A stretch of DNA of 64,000 nt from positions 5,607,647 to 5,671,646 of the forward strand of contig CM037470.1 of NCBI GenBank assembly GCA_021014325.1. The letters are read 5' to 3'. Of this stretch, positions 1-11,509 are shown piece by piece. Numbering within the stretch: the stretch's first letter is position 1; the number at the start of each line of letters is the position of its first letter. The position numbers were made by a program, and so were the translations under genes. The notes beneath the pieces are model-generated. The model made no database searches. It was not told the origin of the DNA and saw nothing but the letters and a program-made list of their open reading frames with translations. Origin of the DNA: Plazaster borealis (Eukaryota; Echinodermata; Asteroidea; Forcipulatida; Labidiasteridae).

Positions 1-172
1 ATTACCAACCAAATTTCCATGTGTTGCATATTGCTTGTTACTGGTATTCAGCTGTTGTTTGCTTATCCTGAAAATCACATGGAAATTTGGTTGGTAATCC
101 TGTTTTTATCAAGGAAGAAATTTCATGCTAAGCAATTTTTTGTGCTTAGCAGCTCTATGAAATTGGGCCCTG
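1..172. mobile_element. Foldback MITE, truncated by window edge
   Basis: This is the right half of a foldback element whose complete copy lies at 36558-36802. It contains an inner inverted repeat (ATTACCAACCAAATTTCCAT near 1 and its complement near 90-108) and ends in the outer arm AGCTCTATGAAATTGGGCCC. Related copies with the same outer arms are at 31251-31470, 33641-33837 and 55703-55899. The left copy of the segmental duplication begins immediately after it. Confidence 0.75.
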
Positions 173-2050
173 GTCAGTTTGATCCAAATGGGTCTTACCC
201 CCTAGAACCAGGAATTCGGATTCTGACTTGAGACGTTCTTACGGAATTTATCTCACCATCCACAATATTGATTACATTACATACATATTTTATTGATAAA
301 GCGCTCATTTCTGCCGTCATTTCTATTTATTTCTGTACATTATTGTTAAAGTGAAAAACGTTTTTTTTATACTTAATATATTGGTCCAAATAGGCTTCAT
401 GGACTTGGTAGGCTGAGAGAAAGTGAAATGGTATTTCTTCCTCCATATGTAGCACAGTTTATACGCAAACTGTTTTAAGAAAATCATGCTAAGCAAAACC
501 GGTTTACCAGGCAAAACGTCAAGAAAATACCCCGCCTAATTAGGACCGGGTGTGCTGTGACTGGCCCAATTAAGTATTCTGGTGAATAAGAAAATTATAT
601 TTTTTTCGGTTCATTCGTTGTATACTGAAACAATTTTGAAAAGCAGATTGTGGAATTAGAAACATATTATATTTTACCGGCAAAACCTCCCAAACCGCTG
701 CTGATTATGTATAAATTGATCAACACAAACTCCACAAATCGATGCAACCAATCCCTTGCAGTTTTAGACGCCAGTGAGGGCATTTTGTTGAAATAGCAAT
801 AAATGGGCCTAAATGTGACCACATAAATCTTACTAAAGCTAACACCAGGCCTAACGATTATACAACATTAAAAATCCAGAATATTAAAACATGTCATCTA
901 ACGTTTAAATTGACGTAAAGAAAATGAAAGATTTTCAAAAAATAAGTCTAAGAGACCAAAAGTTTAAAGAGGAAGGGAAATGACAATTTCAATCTTGTGA
1001 TGTACTCATTTTCAATAGATTTAGTCCTCACGTGAGTGGGGAACAAATTACAAGTCTCTAACCTCACGTTAAAATTGTGTAAATTGCGAATGTATTCATT
1101 ACCCTTCCAGTGCAAAATTTGATAACACTCAAAACATCTGTTGATATCATTCTGAGAAAAATGGGTCTCTACATTTCTGTACGGGGATGTTTTAGTTCAT
1201 CCTGACTTTCGATAATATTTAATCAAAACGGCCTTGAATTTGACCTTTTGACTGAAGAAGTCAGTTATGAAACCATGTTTATGAACCAAAACATCCCCAT
1301 TATGTTTAAACGCTCGCATCAGTTGTATTACGTTTGATCTCAAAGCATTTACTAGGTCTCAATCACCACCTTAGAGGGTTGTCTATCTTTTCATAATCCT
1401 TATTATGATCAGGATAATAGAGTTTACTTTGATGACTTTTGTTTCTCTAATACGATTTTTTGCAGTCTGACTTTCAAATGTCAATAACAAATAATTGGGG
1501 ACACTAGGTGGCAGCAGACACAACAGGTAACACTCACTTCTTCTAGTTCATGTGCTTCGCCAGAGCCTGACGTTTGTGACCCTACGCCTTAAGCATGCTC
1601 AGAGCTACGTAAACAATAACAGTCTACCTGAAAGTCTGCTGCCACCTAGCGTTCAAAAGTCTTACATTTGAAAAGTTTCACAGCTTTAATTTCAAAGAAT
1701 AAAACGTTTAAGTGTCGATTTGCATGAAAGGTCTCTCAGACGAATTTGATTGCGATAACACCATTACACTTCCACAGAATTCACATAGTTTTTGAACCTA
1801 AATACTAATATATTTTTTAATGTATGAAGATCTGATCTACATCCTACTCTAAATGGTCCTTGGTCACAAGTTACCAGGAAATGAGCCATACTCATTTCTA
1901 GGTTTTATATCGTGGCCCGTTTTGTGAATCAACGTGGTCCGGAATCTAGGTCAAAAACAAATTACTGATCCAAAAACCTAATCAGTGTGTTTCTGAAAAC
2001 GGGTAATGCTCGTCCAAATATATTATTGCTTGGCAAAATCTAAGCATAAT
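173..2050. other. Non-coding 3' flank of the first FReD gene
   Basis: No coding region is seen. The stretch is the left copy of a duplicated block that matches 14861-17396 with small differences. It includes a repeat unit at about 965-1190 that also occurs at 15645-15870 and in a MEGF8 intron at 48335-48810. It also includes a small MITE at 1500-1652. No clear AATAAA polyadenylation signal was found on the minus strand close behind the stop codon. Confidence 0.6.
1500..1652. mobile_element. MITE with TIR CTAGGTGGCAGCAGAC, deleted copy
   Basis: The inverted ends CACTAGGTGGCAGCAGAC and GTCTGCTGCCACCTAG flank about 120 bp. The paralogous position in the second duplicate (about 16168-17010) carries a version about 690 bp longer, so this copy is probably an internal deletion derivative. 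Single ends of the same family occur near 14390 and 31230. Confidence 0.65.
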
Positions 2051-3394
2051 TTATACTTCTCGTATTTTCATGTTGCATTTTTTCAAGGAGTAGTTATACC
2101 CAAAATCAGAAACCCACTGAACCCCCCAAGACCAAACCACATTTGGGTTTGCAGAGTAACGGCCGTTGAGGTGAGCTTTAAAACAGTCATTGAACCACCA
2201 GGCACCTTCCCATTTCCGTGCACAGTTCTCTCGAAAGCGTACGTCGTTGTCACGGTCATTCGTTGTGAAAGAATACCCATTTTGGTTAGCCATTGAGTCA
2301 CCTGCTGTACTGCGAGTATCAAACAAACCGACAGTGATTCTGTACTGGTCACCTGATATGGCAAAACTCCTGTAAAGAACCCAACGAGAATTACCATTCC
2401 AGTCAGTCAAATCAATACGTAGGTGCCATTGTCCAGTCGCAGTTAATGTGCGCAGGATGTCATTGCCCAGCCAGAACTCACCATTTAGATCTCCAAAACC
2501 TGCTTGATATTCAGCCCAGTTACGGTAAAAGTCAACAGAGCCATCTTGTCTCCTTTGAAATACAATCCAGCCTCCACCGTCGGTCTCCATATCACAGTAG
2601 ACCTGGACGCCCTCTGGCAGACCATCTGGGTAGATTGTGTATTTACCATTGTCATTCGTACCTGATAATTGTAACTCTTCGCAACTCTTGTAGGTACCTG
2701 GGGTTGTCAGTTCATTTGTCGTTTGTGTTGAAGTTTCAGGGGTCATGGGTGTCGTTAGTGCTTGAGTGTAAAAAAATGCAGTCATGGGTGTTTTAACCAT
2801 TGCTGGGGTTGTCAGTTCATTTGTCGTTTCTGTTGAAGTTTCAGGGGACATGGGTGCCGTTGGTGCTTGAGTGTAAATAGCTGCAGTCGTTGGTGTAGTA
2901 ACCATTGCTGGGGTTGTCAGTTCATTTGTCGTTTCTGTTGAAGTTTCAGGGGACATGGGTGTCGTTAGTGCTTGAGTGTAAAAAGCTGCAGTCGCGGGTG
3001 TAGTAACTGTTGCTGAAACTATTTCGTCGGTTGATGTAGTTTCGAATTTTGTAAAACACGGAGTGTCCAGCACGTTCTCGTCATAATAGACACTTCCCAG
3101 GAGATCGACCAAGTCATCAGGGTTATTGGATCTGGTTGCATTATTCAACCCACAAAGATGTTTACTTGTGTGGTAGTTAAATGATTGACAATGGGGGCTG
3201 AGGGAGCAGTCTCGACCACACAACACTGGAGAAGATACAGTATTCCACTGAAACCCATGGCTCTTCAAGATCTGATTGTCTGCTGAGTAGTAGTATGAGA
3301 TAAGTTTTCGGTCATTACACCCAGAGAGACAACTTTTTACACAAGCTGTTAACAAGATAATTACAAACACTCCTCTCATGGTGAAATAGTTCAT
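2051..3394 (-). CDS. Secreted PAN / Thr-rich / fibrinogen-domain protein (FReD gene A)
   Basis: Uninterrupted 447-codon reading frame. Residues 1-25 form a signal peptide (core VFVIILLTACV). Residues about 26-108 are a Cys-rich PAN/apple-like domain with CGRDC and a late HLCGL. About 115-232 is a Thr/Pro/Ser-rich linker of three 35-residue repeats containing ETTNELTTP, probably O-glycosylated. About 233-447 is a fibrinogen C-terminal domain with CDMETDGGGWIVFQRR, EFWLGND, the calcium-site motif DRDND and NCARKWEGAWWFNDC. Such FReD proteins are secreted carbohydrate or acetyl-group lectins in innate immunity and adhesion, so a recognition role is inferred, not shown. The start is uncertain: ATG at 3394 is the first, while ATG at 3379 sits in ACCATGA, a better Kozak context, and leaves the signal peptide intact. 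The upstream in-frame TTG at 3403 is not a start. It has no introns, unlike most FReD genes. A Cys after the PAN domain (DTPCF) is replaced by Phe in the paralogue. Confidence 0.88.
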   Translation of the reverse strand: MNYFTMRGVFVIILLTACVKSCLSGCNDRKLISYYYSADNQILKSHGFQWNTVSSPVLCGRDCSLSPHCQSFNYHTSKHLCGLNNATRSNNPDDLVDLLGSVYYDENVLDTPCFTKFETTSTDEIVSATVTTPATAAFYTQALTTPMSPETSTETTNELTTPAMVTTPTTAAIYTQAPTAPMSPETSTETTNELTTPAMVKTPMTAFFYTQALTTPMTPETSTQTTNELTTPGTYKSCEELQLSGTNDNGKYTIYPDGLPEGVQVYCDMETDGGGWIVFQRRQDGSVDFYRNWAEYQAGFGDLNGEFWLGNDILRTLTATGQWHLRIDLTDWNGNSRWVLYRSFAISGDQYRITVGLFDTRSTAGDSMANQNGYSFTTNDRDNDVRFRENCARKWEGAWWFNDCFKAHLNGRYSANPNVVWSWGVQWVSDFGYNYSLKKCNMKIREV

Positions 3395-3403
3395 GATGAT
3401 CAA

Positions 3404-3420
3404 GCATATAAAGAAATGTG
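3404..3420 (-). promoter_or_regulatory. Possible TATA-like element of FReD gene A
   Basis: On the minus strand the sequence CTTTATATGC lies just upstream of the reading frame and is kept, with one change nearby, in the second gene. If it acts as a TATA box, transcription would begin about 25-30 bases downstream, between the two candidate ATGs, which favours the ATG at 3379. This rests on one short AT-rich motif. Confidence 0.25.
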
Positions 3421-3904
3421 GAGTTCAGTTTAGACAACCAACTATCAAACCGTTCATTGTAGTTGACAGACTCAAATCAGGACATATTTTACCAGTCTAC
3501 AATCATGTGGTGAATGCATCCGAGGTACTCAGAAAGTATTATTGTGGTTTTATATTTACACCGATATGCGTCAACACAAGCAATCTATACTCTTCCGAAT
3601 TGAAAGTCCTGTGCTCAGCTTCCACCAAAATATGTTTGAACAAATTTGACTGAAAACAGCAACGTTAAAGAATGATTGTTTCAAAAACCACTCAAAACAA
3701 TTCCCTCCACCTTCATGCAGTTCGGGCGGCGAAGTGATCGCGAGCAGAATGGTCCAGCTTACCCGCAGCTTTGATCCTGTATGACGCAGTTGCACCGTGG
3801 TTGGTGTCTATCCATCATGCAGGGACAAACAAAAGCCTTATAGTTACCCCCTCGCGCCAAATACAGAGACCTAATCGAACCATGGAGTTGACGTATAGCA
3901 GTTG
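3421..3904. other. 5' flank of FReD gene A, no gene seen
   Basis: This non-coding stretch is nearly identical to 19445-19868 in the duplicate, apart from about 40 bp present only here (about 3450-3503). No coding similarity is recognised. It is likely promoter-proximal DNA of the minus-strand gene. Confidence 0.5.
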
Positions 3905-4320
3905 ATATTTCATTGGCCAGGGAAAGCCTATACGTTTAACACGTAATGAATATTCAGCGATCATTTACAAACACGTCAATAATGGTATAATCCATTGGAC
4001 AGGGGAAGCATACGTCGACACATATAAATGAATATTCAGCGATTATTTACAATTAAAGCAAAGCAAAGTGGTGCATCAATAATGGTATATTCCATTGGAC
4101 AGGGGAAGCAAACGTCGACACGTAATGACTTTTCAGCGATCATTTACAAATAAAGCAAAGTGGTGCATCAATAATGATACAGTCCAGGGAAGGCATACGT
4201 AATGAATATTCAGCGTTCAGTTACAAACACAATTAAAGCAAGGCGGTGCATCAATAATGCTAAATTCAATTGGCCAAGGGAATCATACATCGACACCTAA
4301 TGAATAATTCAGCGATCATA
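3905..4320. repeat. Imperfect tandem array with CCAAT motifs upstream of FReD gene A
   Basis: Four to five degenerate units of about 80-105 bp share GAATATTCAGCGATCATTTAC, CATCAATAATGGTAT and CCATTGGACAGGGGAAGC. Most units contain ATTGG (near 3913, 3994, 4094, 4269), which reads CCAAT on the strand of the FReD gene. The array is preserved at 19870-20290. A regulatory role is inferred from position and conservation only. Confidence 0.6.
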
Positions 4321-7132
4321 TTAAGTACGCGTTATGATACATATTGCCATTTAAAACACATGAACTTTTGTATTTTAACAATTTTCATGTTTTTCATTCT
4401 ACTTGCACGAAGTATGCTAATTTGGGAAGGAAATAAGTTCATTTTATTTGTTACTTTTAATTAGCAATAAGCGTTTAAAACTAATTAGGCGTGAGTAAAT
4501 CATTTATCCTAACTTTCAGTCCTTGGCGAATGTAACAATTTCTTGCGACGCTCTGTAATTAACACGGAAATAATTTAATTATAAATTTGTTTCGGCTGAG
4601 AGATTGTTGATTTGTTGCAATTTGAGAATTTACTGATTAGAAGTCCGCTAGATAAATGTATTCTTTTGAAAGGCCGTCAAAGTCGAGAACAAGCTGTTAA
4701 AGGCATCAAAGTCACAGTTCCTTATTTCGAGTGATGCAGTAGAAATAAGCACTTCTATCAATGTGCACAAAAACGCTTACAAAATAATGTATAAGCCGAT
4801 GCTTTCACTCAAACGTGGCCAGCCTTTTGATGAAGTTCCCGCCAGTTGGTTGTATGGTGTGTCATAATGGGAATTAATTTAATCTTCAATAATATTAGCA
4901 TAAAAACTGACTTGGTAACGAGCAACAACAAAAACCCCACATTTATATTATCACAGGCCTTACACCCCCTTAACTTAAACATAAATCACACCATTATTTC
5001 TTAATCAATTTTGTTTCTCACTGGAAAAAAACAAATGGTGTCCAGAGTTCAGACCTGTGGAGAGGAAACTCGATACCATTTTGAAAGTCATTACCATACT
5101 CTATATACGTACCACTTTAATTCTCTGTCAATGTCAAATAAAAAGTACCGTACAATAAGGAAAGCATGGGAACGATGGTCAGCCATGGTATCTAATTGAG
5201 TAAACGCCTTCAACACCGTAATATATCGAAATGGCACTAAGGTTGCTCTGATTAAGCGCTCAGTGGCATCCGGACCGTTTGTAGCAGCGGTTAGGTTGTG
5301 ATGACGCCTAATGGTTTTAAGGGTAGGGTCATACTTTGGTTACGACATGACCCCGAAAAGAAATTTTGTGATTTTTATCCGAAAGGGCTGGTTGTTATAA
5401 AAATGGTAATGGTAGCAAGCATCCTGCGAAATTATTTCGTTTGACGTACCCCCTCCCCCTCCCGTTGATAAGAAATTAAAAAAAAACATGTCGAAAAGAA
5501 ATCATAATCCAAAGATGGCATACAGGCGACATTTTGAAATTTCCATGGTGTCCGCTTGAAAGCTGCTCTCGATATGACAATAGATGCGGATTGTACCCGC
5601 TGTCACCTTGTGGTTGGATTTCACATTCTGATGAAAACCCTGACTGTTTTGTTGGGGTTTTTTTTGGGGGGGGGGGGGACTGTTTTGTTGTTTTTTGGGG
5701 GGTGGGGGTAATTTCTTAACAAGCAGACACTGTGGTCAACTGAAACTTTCAAAGGTGACTTTTTGTTTGTGCATTACGTTGACAAAAACCAAACGGTGAC
5801 CCTAATCATTCGTAAAGTTGGCGAGTTTATGAAAGAGTTTTTATTTTGTAAATGAAATTTTAAATTTAGTCATTACTAATATCAATCGAAAGAGCATAAT
5901 TATTTAACAAACATGTTGTTTTAAATAAATATTACAAAAGAATATCTTGTTTTTTCCAGTAAGGAAAAATCGCGGGCTGAGCGTTATATTGTAGAACAAC
6001 AATATTCGTTACCGTTTTTCTCAATGAATTTTTTGCTGAGGTTATGTTGATACCAAACATAAAAGGCTTTATAATCGTTTGTTTTAAATATCATTGCTAC
6101 ACTTCCAATCAATCTGTATCATTAGGCCGCATGGTGCAAAAACAAACCACAAATAAAGTGTCCAGACTTGATCTAAGTTTGAACTCTATAATTTGGTGAA
6201 CTCAACAAGAGCAAAGGAAGAGACTACTGTTTTTGACTGTTTAGTGAAATCTTTATTTCAAGTCAACGATTATGTCGCAAGAAAACGTAGCGAGCAATCA
6301 GAGGATGATGAAGGGAACGAAGAAAATTGAGCTATAATTTTGCAAAAATGCAGCCTTAAATGTATCAATTTTAACCGATTTTACAAGTTATTATTAAACA
6401 TACCGATCAATTAAGAGTGTGAGCAAACCGTACAGAAGAGGATGATAAATAGGACGAAGAAAATTTAGCTATAATTTTGCCTAAATGCGGCCTAAACTTC
6501 ATCCATTTTAACCGATTTTATGTTAAATCATGTTTTTGTATACAGACTTAGAAAAGCAATGGTGCATAATTATCGCGAATGACTTTAGCAGAGAGAAGCT
6601 GCAGACCTACGTTGAGTATATGTGGTTAAGTAAAATGAACAAAATGAACAAGGACATTTAAAACAATGGGCTGTCTTTTTTAAGAGTAATTATTAAAGTT
6701 GTGGATTTTTTCACAGCTTTCATTCGACGTCATCGTTAATGATGTATGTGATCTCAGGTATATTGTGTCCATGTGTTTGTCGTCACAAATGCTGCAACTG
6801 GCAAAATGGAGATTTCGTTGTGTGTACAAAGCATATCCGGTGTTCTAACACAGATAGGAAAAAAGAAAAAAATTCTTATACAAAATCATTCCATTTTTGA
6901 CAGAATACTTTATTTTATTTTGACCTATAATTGAAATTTTAGAAGAAAATGTTAAACATACAAAACTTAACCTTCGCATACGCAAAGTTGCAAAAATGTA
7001 AAATGCTTACGTAAATACCACTATCTTCCTGGAGGGTTTTACAACAATTTATTTACAGGTTTTAAACAAACACAATCAGTTGTATCATTTGGAGTTGTTT
7101 TCGTTCATCATAATATTCTACTATTCATGTGT
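4321..7132. other. Duplicated non-coding DNA
   Basis: No gene is recognised. The stretch aligns closely with 20291-23056, including a G-rich tract (about 5665-5710 here, 21655-21670 there) that differs in length. Two neighbouring blocks with TTTAGCTATAATTTTGCC (about 6300-6540) resemble each other and form a weak local repeat. Confidence 0.6.
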
Positions 7133-7462
7133 TAAAGGCACTGGACACGTTTGGTAATTACTCAAAATATATATTAGCATTTTATTAAAAACTTACTTGG
7201 TAACGAGCAACGGAGAGCTGTCGATAGTATAAAATATTGTGAGAAACGACTCCCTCTGAAGAAACGTATGTTTTTGAGAAAGAGGTAATTTCTTGCTAAA
7301 ATATTTGAAGCCCTTGTTGGGCATCTGAAAGCACACACATTGTTCAACAAGGGTGTTTTTTCTTTCATTATTTTCACAGGTTTGTTATTTTATGCATATG
7401 TTGGGATACGCCAAGTGAGAATACTGGTCTTTGACAATCACCAAACGTGTCCAGTGCCTTTG
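7133..7462 (+). mobile_element. MITE family A copy 1
   Basis: The ends read AAAGGCACTGGACACGTTTGG and, inverted, CCAAACGTGTCCAGTGCCTTT, giving about 21-bp terminal inverted repeats. Other copies are at 12318-12703 (inverted), 23057-23384 and 40811-41186. There is no coding capacity, as for non-autonomous DNA transposons. Confidence 0.75.
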
Positions 7463-9800
7463 AGAAAACATGTAGAAATGCCCTTGTCCCAATTAGTGTT
7501 GGGTTTTTAATTCTCATGTATCTGATGCTGGTCACTTAATACTTGTTGATTTTCCCTGACCCTCTGGTCTGCTCCTCTTCAAGAAGGATGTGTACATAAA
7601 TCTCCCATAGAACAGAGTGAAACAACACAGAGCTGTGTTTGTGAGCATGTCTAACCGAGGACTTTAACAAAAGGGATCCGGGTGTTTGACAGGGCGAGGA
7701 CGTCCGCTTCGCTTTCGTGTACAAAACCAATGGGGATGTCGTTAAAAAAAGTTAAGTCCAAACAATGGGAGAAAAAAAGAGAAATCCTCGATTAACGGAT
7801 TTACAAACGTGTGTTTGTGGTGTGTGTGGGTAGGTATACACATTCAAACCGGGGACCTATAACAAAAGAGGACAATAGGGTCCCCGGTTGAGAAAGCTAG
7901 GTCCCCAGTTGGAGAGGGTGTACAAGTATAAACAAAAGAGGAACAACAGGGGGTCCCCGATTGCGGGTGTTTACACACTTGCGTGGACACACGGAAGGGC
8001 ATATGTGGGGTCCTGACAACAATGGAACAATTGACCCCACAAGATCATTTCAATAGGAACAATTGGGCCCCACAAGGGAATTCTTCAGAAAAGGGAATAA
8101 TAGAACAACAATAGCAGTACCCCACAAACCGGATCCGTAAGGATGTGTGTGTGTGGGGGGGGGGGGACTCACAACACATCAACACATTACATTGTCTTTT
8201 AATACAATGTCTTTACTTGCTAAAATTTATCAATAGAAGGGCAATTAGTTGAAAAGAGAAAAAGCAGTGCGAGTGGGCAACAACGAGTCGCCAACGAGTC
8301 GCCAAAACTAAAAAGTCAAGACACCCGGATATTAATTGTTGTCAAGTGCCTAAAAAGAAAAATCCAAAACGTTCGATGCATAGAAATAATTACAATCCGT
8401 GCAATACGTCAGAAGGATGATGATCAAGGCCAGCCTACCTTTGATTTTAATAACATGTTTATTGAAATACCTTTTCATCAAGAGCATCACACAAAGGCGG
8501 GGAGTTTAAAAATAGACAACTGTGTACAAATTAAAGCTGCCATGGGGGGATTCACACAACATCAACATGTTTGTCGTGTACGGTGTGGAAAAAACGAGTA
8601 AACCAATACGATCAATACAATAATAAACTAGAGCTAAAGTGCTTCACAAAGCACAATATCACGCCTACGAAATCAAAATATAATACGACTGGGGATTTTT
8701 CTCCATAAAATTACCACATCGGCCCAAATTCTATAATTGGTAGCATGACGATCGCAGTAGCCTATGCAAGTCTCGCACATTATTCGAAATTCCGGGACCA
8801 TTGTGGTCCCAACAAAATGCAGAGCACCCCAGATTCGCCACCCATAGGGTGGTGTCACGCAGGTTAATTGGAAAGCTGGCATCCTTCCCGTGCCTCTACA
8901 GTAATAACACATGCACATGTACATAGTACACTGTTTTCGATACATTAATTTGGTTTTACGGAATTATTAATACAATGTCTTAACTTGCTAAAAACATATA
9001 AATAGAAGGGCTTTCAGTTGAAAAGAGAAACAGCAATGCGAGTCGGCAATGATGCTTCCATGTTACCCCCAAAAGTAAGCGTCAGACAATACAAAATTAT
9101 TTCATAAATAAAATAGACTTATTTAATATGACCACGCCATGCCCTTGATGCTAGGCTCGATCAATGGTGTGTGTGTGTGGGGGGGGGGGAATTCACGACA
9201 CATCAACACTGTCTTTACTTGCAAAAATATTTCATTAGAAGGGCATTTAGTTTGTCTGTAAAAGAAAATAAACAAATGCGAGTCGGCAACGATGCTTCCA
9301 TACAGCCACCAAAATTAAGCGCCAGACTGTGTATTATTTCATTTTATGTTATTATACACTCTCCTTACCCCGCCCCCCCCCAATATATATATATTATAAT
9401 ATTGCCACGCCATGATGCCCTTGATGCTTGGCTCGATCAATGGTGAGTGCGTGTGTGTGTGTGGGGGGGGGGATCACAACACATCAACACGTTGGTCGTG
9501 TACGGTGTGGAAAAAAACGAGTAAACCAATACGATCAATACAATAATAAACTAGAGCTAAAGTGCTTCACAAAGCACAATATCACGCATACGAAATCAAA
9601 CCAAAATAATTATACGACTGGGGTTTTTCGCCATAAAATTACCACATCGGCCAAAATCCTATAGTTTGTAGCATGCACACGATCGCAATAGACTATGCAA
9701 GTCTCGCACATTATTCGAACTTCCGGGACCATTGTGGTCCCAACAAAATGCAGAGCACCCCGGATTCGCCACCCATAGGGCGACGAACCGGCGAATCCGC
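7463..9800. repeat. Nested repeats, simple (GT)n/(G)n tracts, no gene
   Basis: Several related pieces recur: blocks ending in GTGTGTGTGGGGGGG followed by CACAACACATCAACAC (near 8150, 9170, 9460), blocks with AACTAGAGCTAAAGTGCTTCAC (near 8630, 9555; also 12060 and 24160), and blocks with GGGACCATTGTGGTCCC (near 8790, 9725). Alignment with the second duplicate continues to about 8665. No protein similarity is seen. Confidence 0.55.
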
Positions 9801-10425
9801 CCACTCAGCTGAAACACAACGTTTAAGAAAAAACTCTTTGAAGTTGGTCACATTTTGAAAATGTATTTTCGACGGTCTTTTATTAATTGAAATTGTAAAA
9901 TATTTGTTTATGATACGGTAGTGTAAAAGTTAAATAACATAGATACTTATTTCTGTATTGTGATGCTTTGATAGAAAGCTGTTTGGTTCAAATTTATTCG
10001 CCGGTTCGTGAAAATGCAAAATGCAGAGCACCCCGGATTCGCCACCCACAGGGCGCGGATTCGCCGGTTCGTGAAAACGCAAAATGCAGAGCACCCCGGA
10101 TTCGCCACCCACATAGCCTTTAGTAGTCAAAGGCGCACCGCCGCGGCACCCTAGCCCAGATATCACGCACGAAAAAAGTCTAGCGCTTCGCCGCTCGCGA
10201 TAGTCTTTTTTCGTGCGTGATATCTGGGCTACGGTGCCGCGGTGCGCCTGGCTTCGCCGCTCGCGCTAGTCTTTTTTCGTGCGTGATATCTGGGCTAGGG
10301 TGCCGCGGTGCGCTTTGACTGAAGGCTACCACCCACAGGGTGCGGTTTCGCCGGTTCGTGAAAACGCAAAATGCAGAGCACCCCGGATTCGCCACCCACA
10401 GGGTCGGATTCGTCAGTTCGTTAAA
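9746..10425. repeat. GC-rich repeat units CCCCGGATTCGCCACCCA
   Basis: The segment AATGCAGAGCACCCCGGATT plus CGCCACCCA recurs near 8818, 9748, 10020, 10082 and 10372, alternating with CGCCGGTTCGTGAAAACGCA. The base composition is much more GC- and CpG-rich than the flanks. It looks like a complex of short repeats into which the inverted repeat at 10114-10328 is built. Confidence 0.6.
10114..10328. repeat. Large inverted repeat with one left arm and two right arms
   Basis: The left arm (10114-10184) contains CCCAGATATCACGCACGAAA. Its complement appears twice, at 10201-10248 and 10264-10328, each continuing into GGTGCCGCGGTGCGC. The left arm can therefore pair with either right arm. The outer part of the arm (AGCCTT near 10116 and AAGGCT near 10321) also matches, so the outer pair is the longer. 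Confidence 0.7.
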
Positions 10426-10545
10426 ACGCAAATCCGTGAGTGCACACGATTCGCCGCTTTGGCAATTAGCGTAATTTGTAAAGTAAACATTTTCAAGACT
10501 TAAAATTGGTTTTATACGTAGGCTTCGACGTGTCTGCGTCGCGAG

Positions 10546-11040
10546 AGTCGAATGAGATTATTTTGAACGTAGGTGGCGCTTTGATGGCGTTACCCTTCCG
10601 CTAGACTGGTCCTCTTTTTTGTATCCGCAAGGATAAACACAGGTACTGGTTTTACAAACCCAATGATTTCATTGGAAACGATGATTTCATTGGATACACG
10701 GGCAGTGACGTAGCTTTCCATATCTGTGTTATGATTGGTCCGCTCAGAAGTGACGTGTTTGTCAGCTACACCATCAGCAGACTTTTCGATCGCCTAGTGT
10801 AGTCTTGGTTCCAAGACCATGGTGTTTGCGCGTACACACAACCACCCGCACTCCCTGTAAACTGGTCCCCTGTCTTTATCCGCAAGTTAAGGATAACGAC
10901 AGGTACTGGTTTTACAGACCCAATGGTTTCATTGGATGCGAGGATTTTATTTGATAAATGGGCAGTGACGTAAGCTTACCATGTGTGTGTTATGATCGGT
11001 CCGCTCCGAAGTGTTGTGTTTGTCAGCTCCACCATACAGC
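10546..11040. repeat. Direct repeats with ACTGGTCC and CAGGTACTGGTTTTACA
   Basis: Two related segments (about 10600-10790 and 10857-11031) share ACAGGTACTGGTTTTACA, CCAATG-TTTCATTGGA, GGCAGTGACGTA and TATGAT-GGTCCGCTC. A matching end in opposite orientation lies near 61270-61345. They look like partial copies of one transposon family. No gene is seen. Confidence 0.55.
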
Positions 11041-11500
11041 TAGCCTTGTCCAAGGCTCTTTACGCAAGCACCCCACTTTGAATTCACCAGGTAGCATAAC
11101 AATACTGGCACGGTACTACTGCAGCACTTGATATACAGTATACCGTGGGGTCGAAGCATGGTTTTTCAACCTCGTACCCAAAAAACAAAGCCGAAACAGA
11201 GCCTTGTTCCCACTGTAAAACGGCAGCTCATGTTTTTCTTTATCATTGCGCCGGGATTCCAGCGCAAATTACGTATGCTGGAATCGGATATTGAATATTC
11301 ATTGCCTGTACTGGGCGGATAATCGTCCAATCACACGGCTAGAAGTGTTTACGCGTGGCGCGCAAGCTTACGCCGGTGTCGCATGCAATTATGTCCTCTA
11401 TGCAATACTATCCGGCGGACATTATTGCATAATGCAATCATGTCCGCCGGACGGTTTTGCAGATGCGGGGTGCTTGCGTAAAGAGCCTTGGACAAGGCTA
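11041..11500. mobile_element. 460-bp MITE with perfect 9-bp target duplication
   Basis: The terminal inverted repeats are perfect over 34 bp (11041-11074 against 11467-11500) and begin TAGCCTTGTCCAAGGC. The 9-bp sequence CCATACAGC occurs directly outside each end (11032-11040 and 11501-11509). Nine-bp duplications are typical of Mutator-like elements, although assignment without a transposase is an inference. No intact transposase frame is present. Confidence 0.85.
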
Positions 11501-11509
11501 CCATACAGC

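Noticed and set aside
2083..2397. Second open frame of 104 codons overlapping the FReD gene
   Set aside because: It is a shadow in another frame of the conserved fibrinogen domain, repeated in both paralogues for that reason only.
10180..10503. Short frames in the GC-rich block
   Set aside because: They follow the repeated and inverted units (for example ITHEKRL) and have no independent support.
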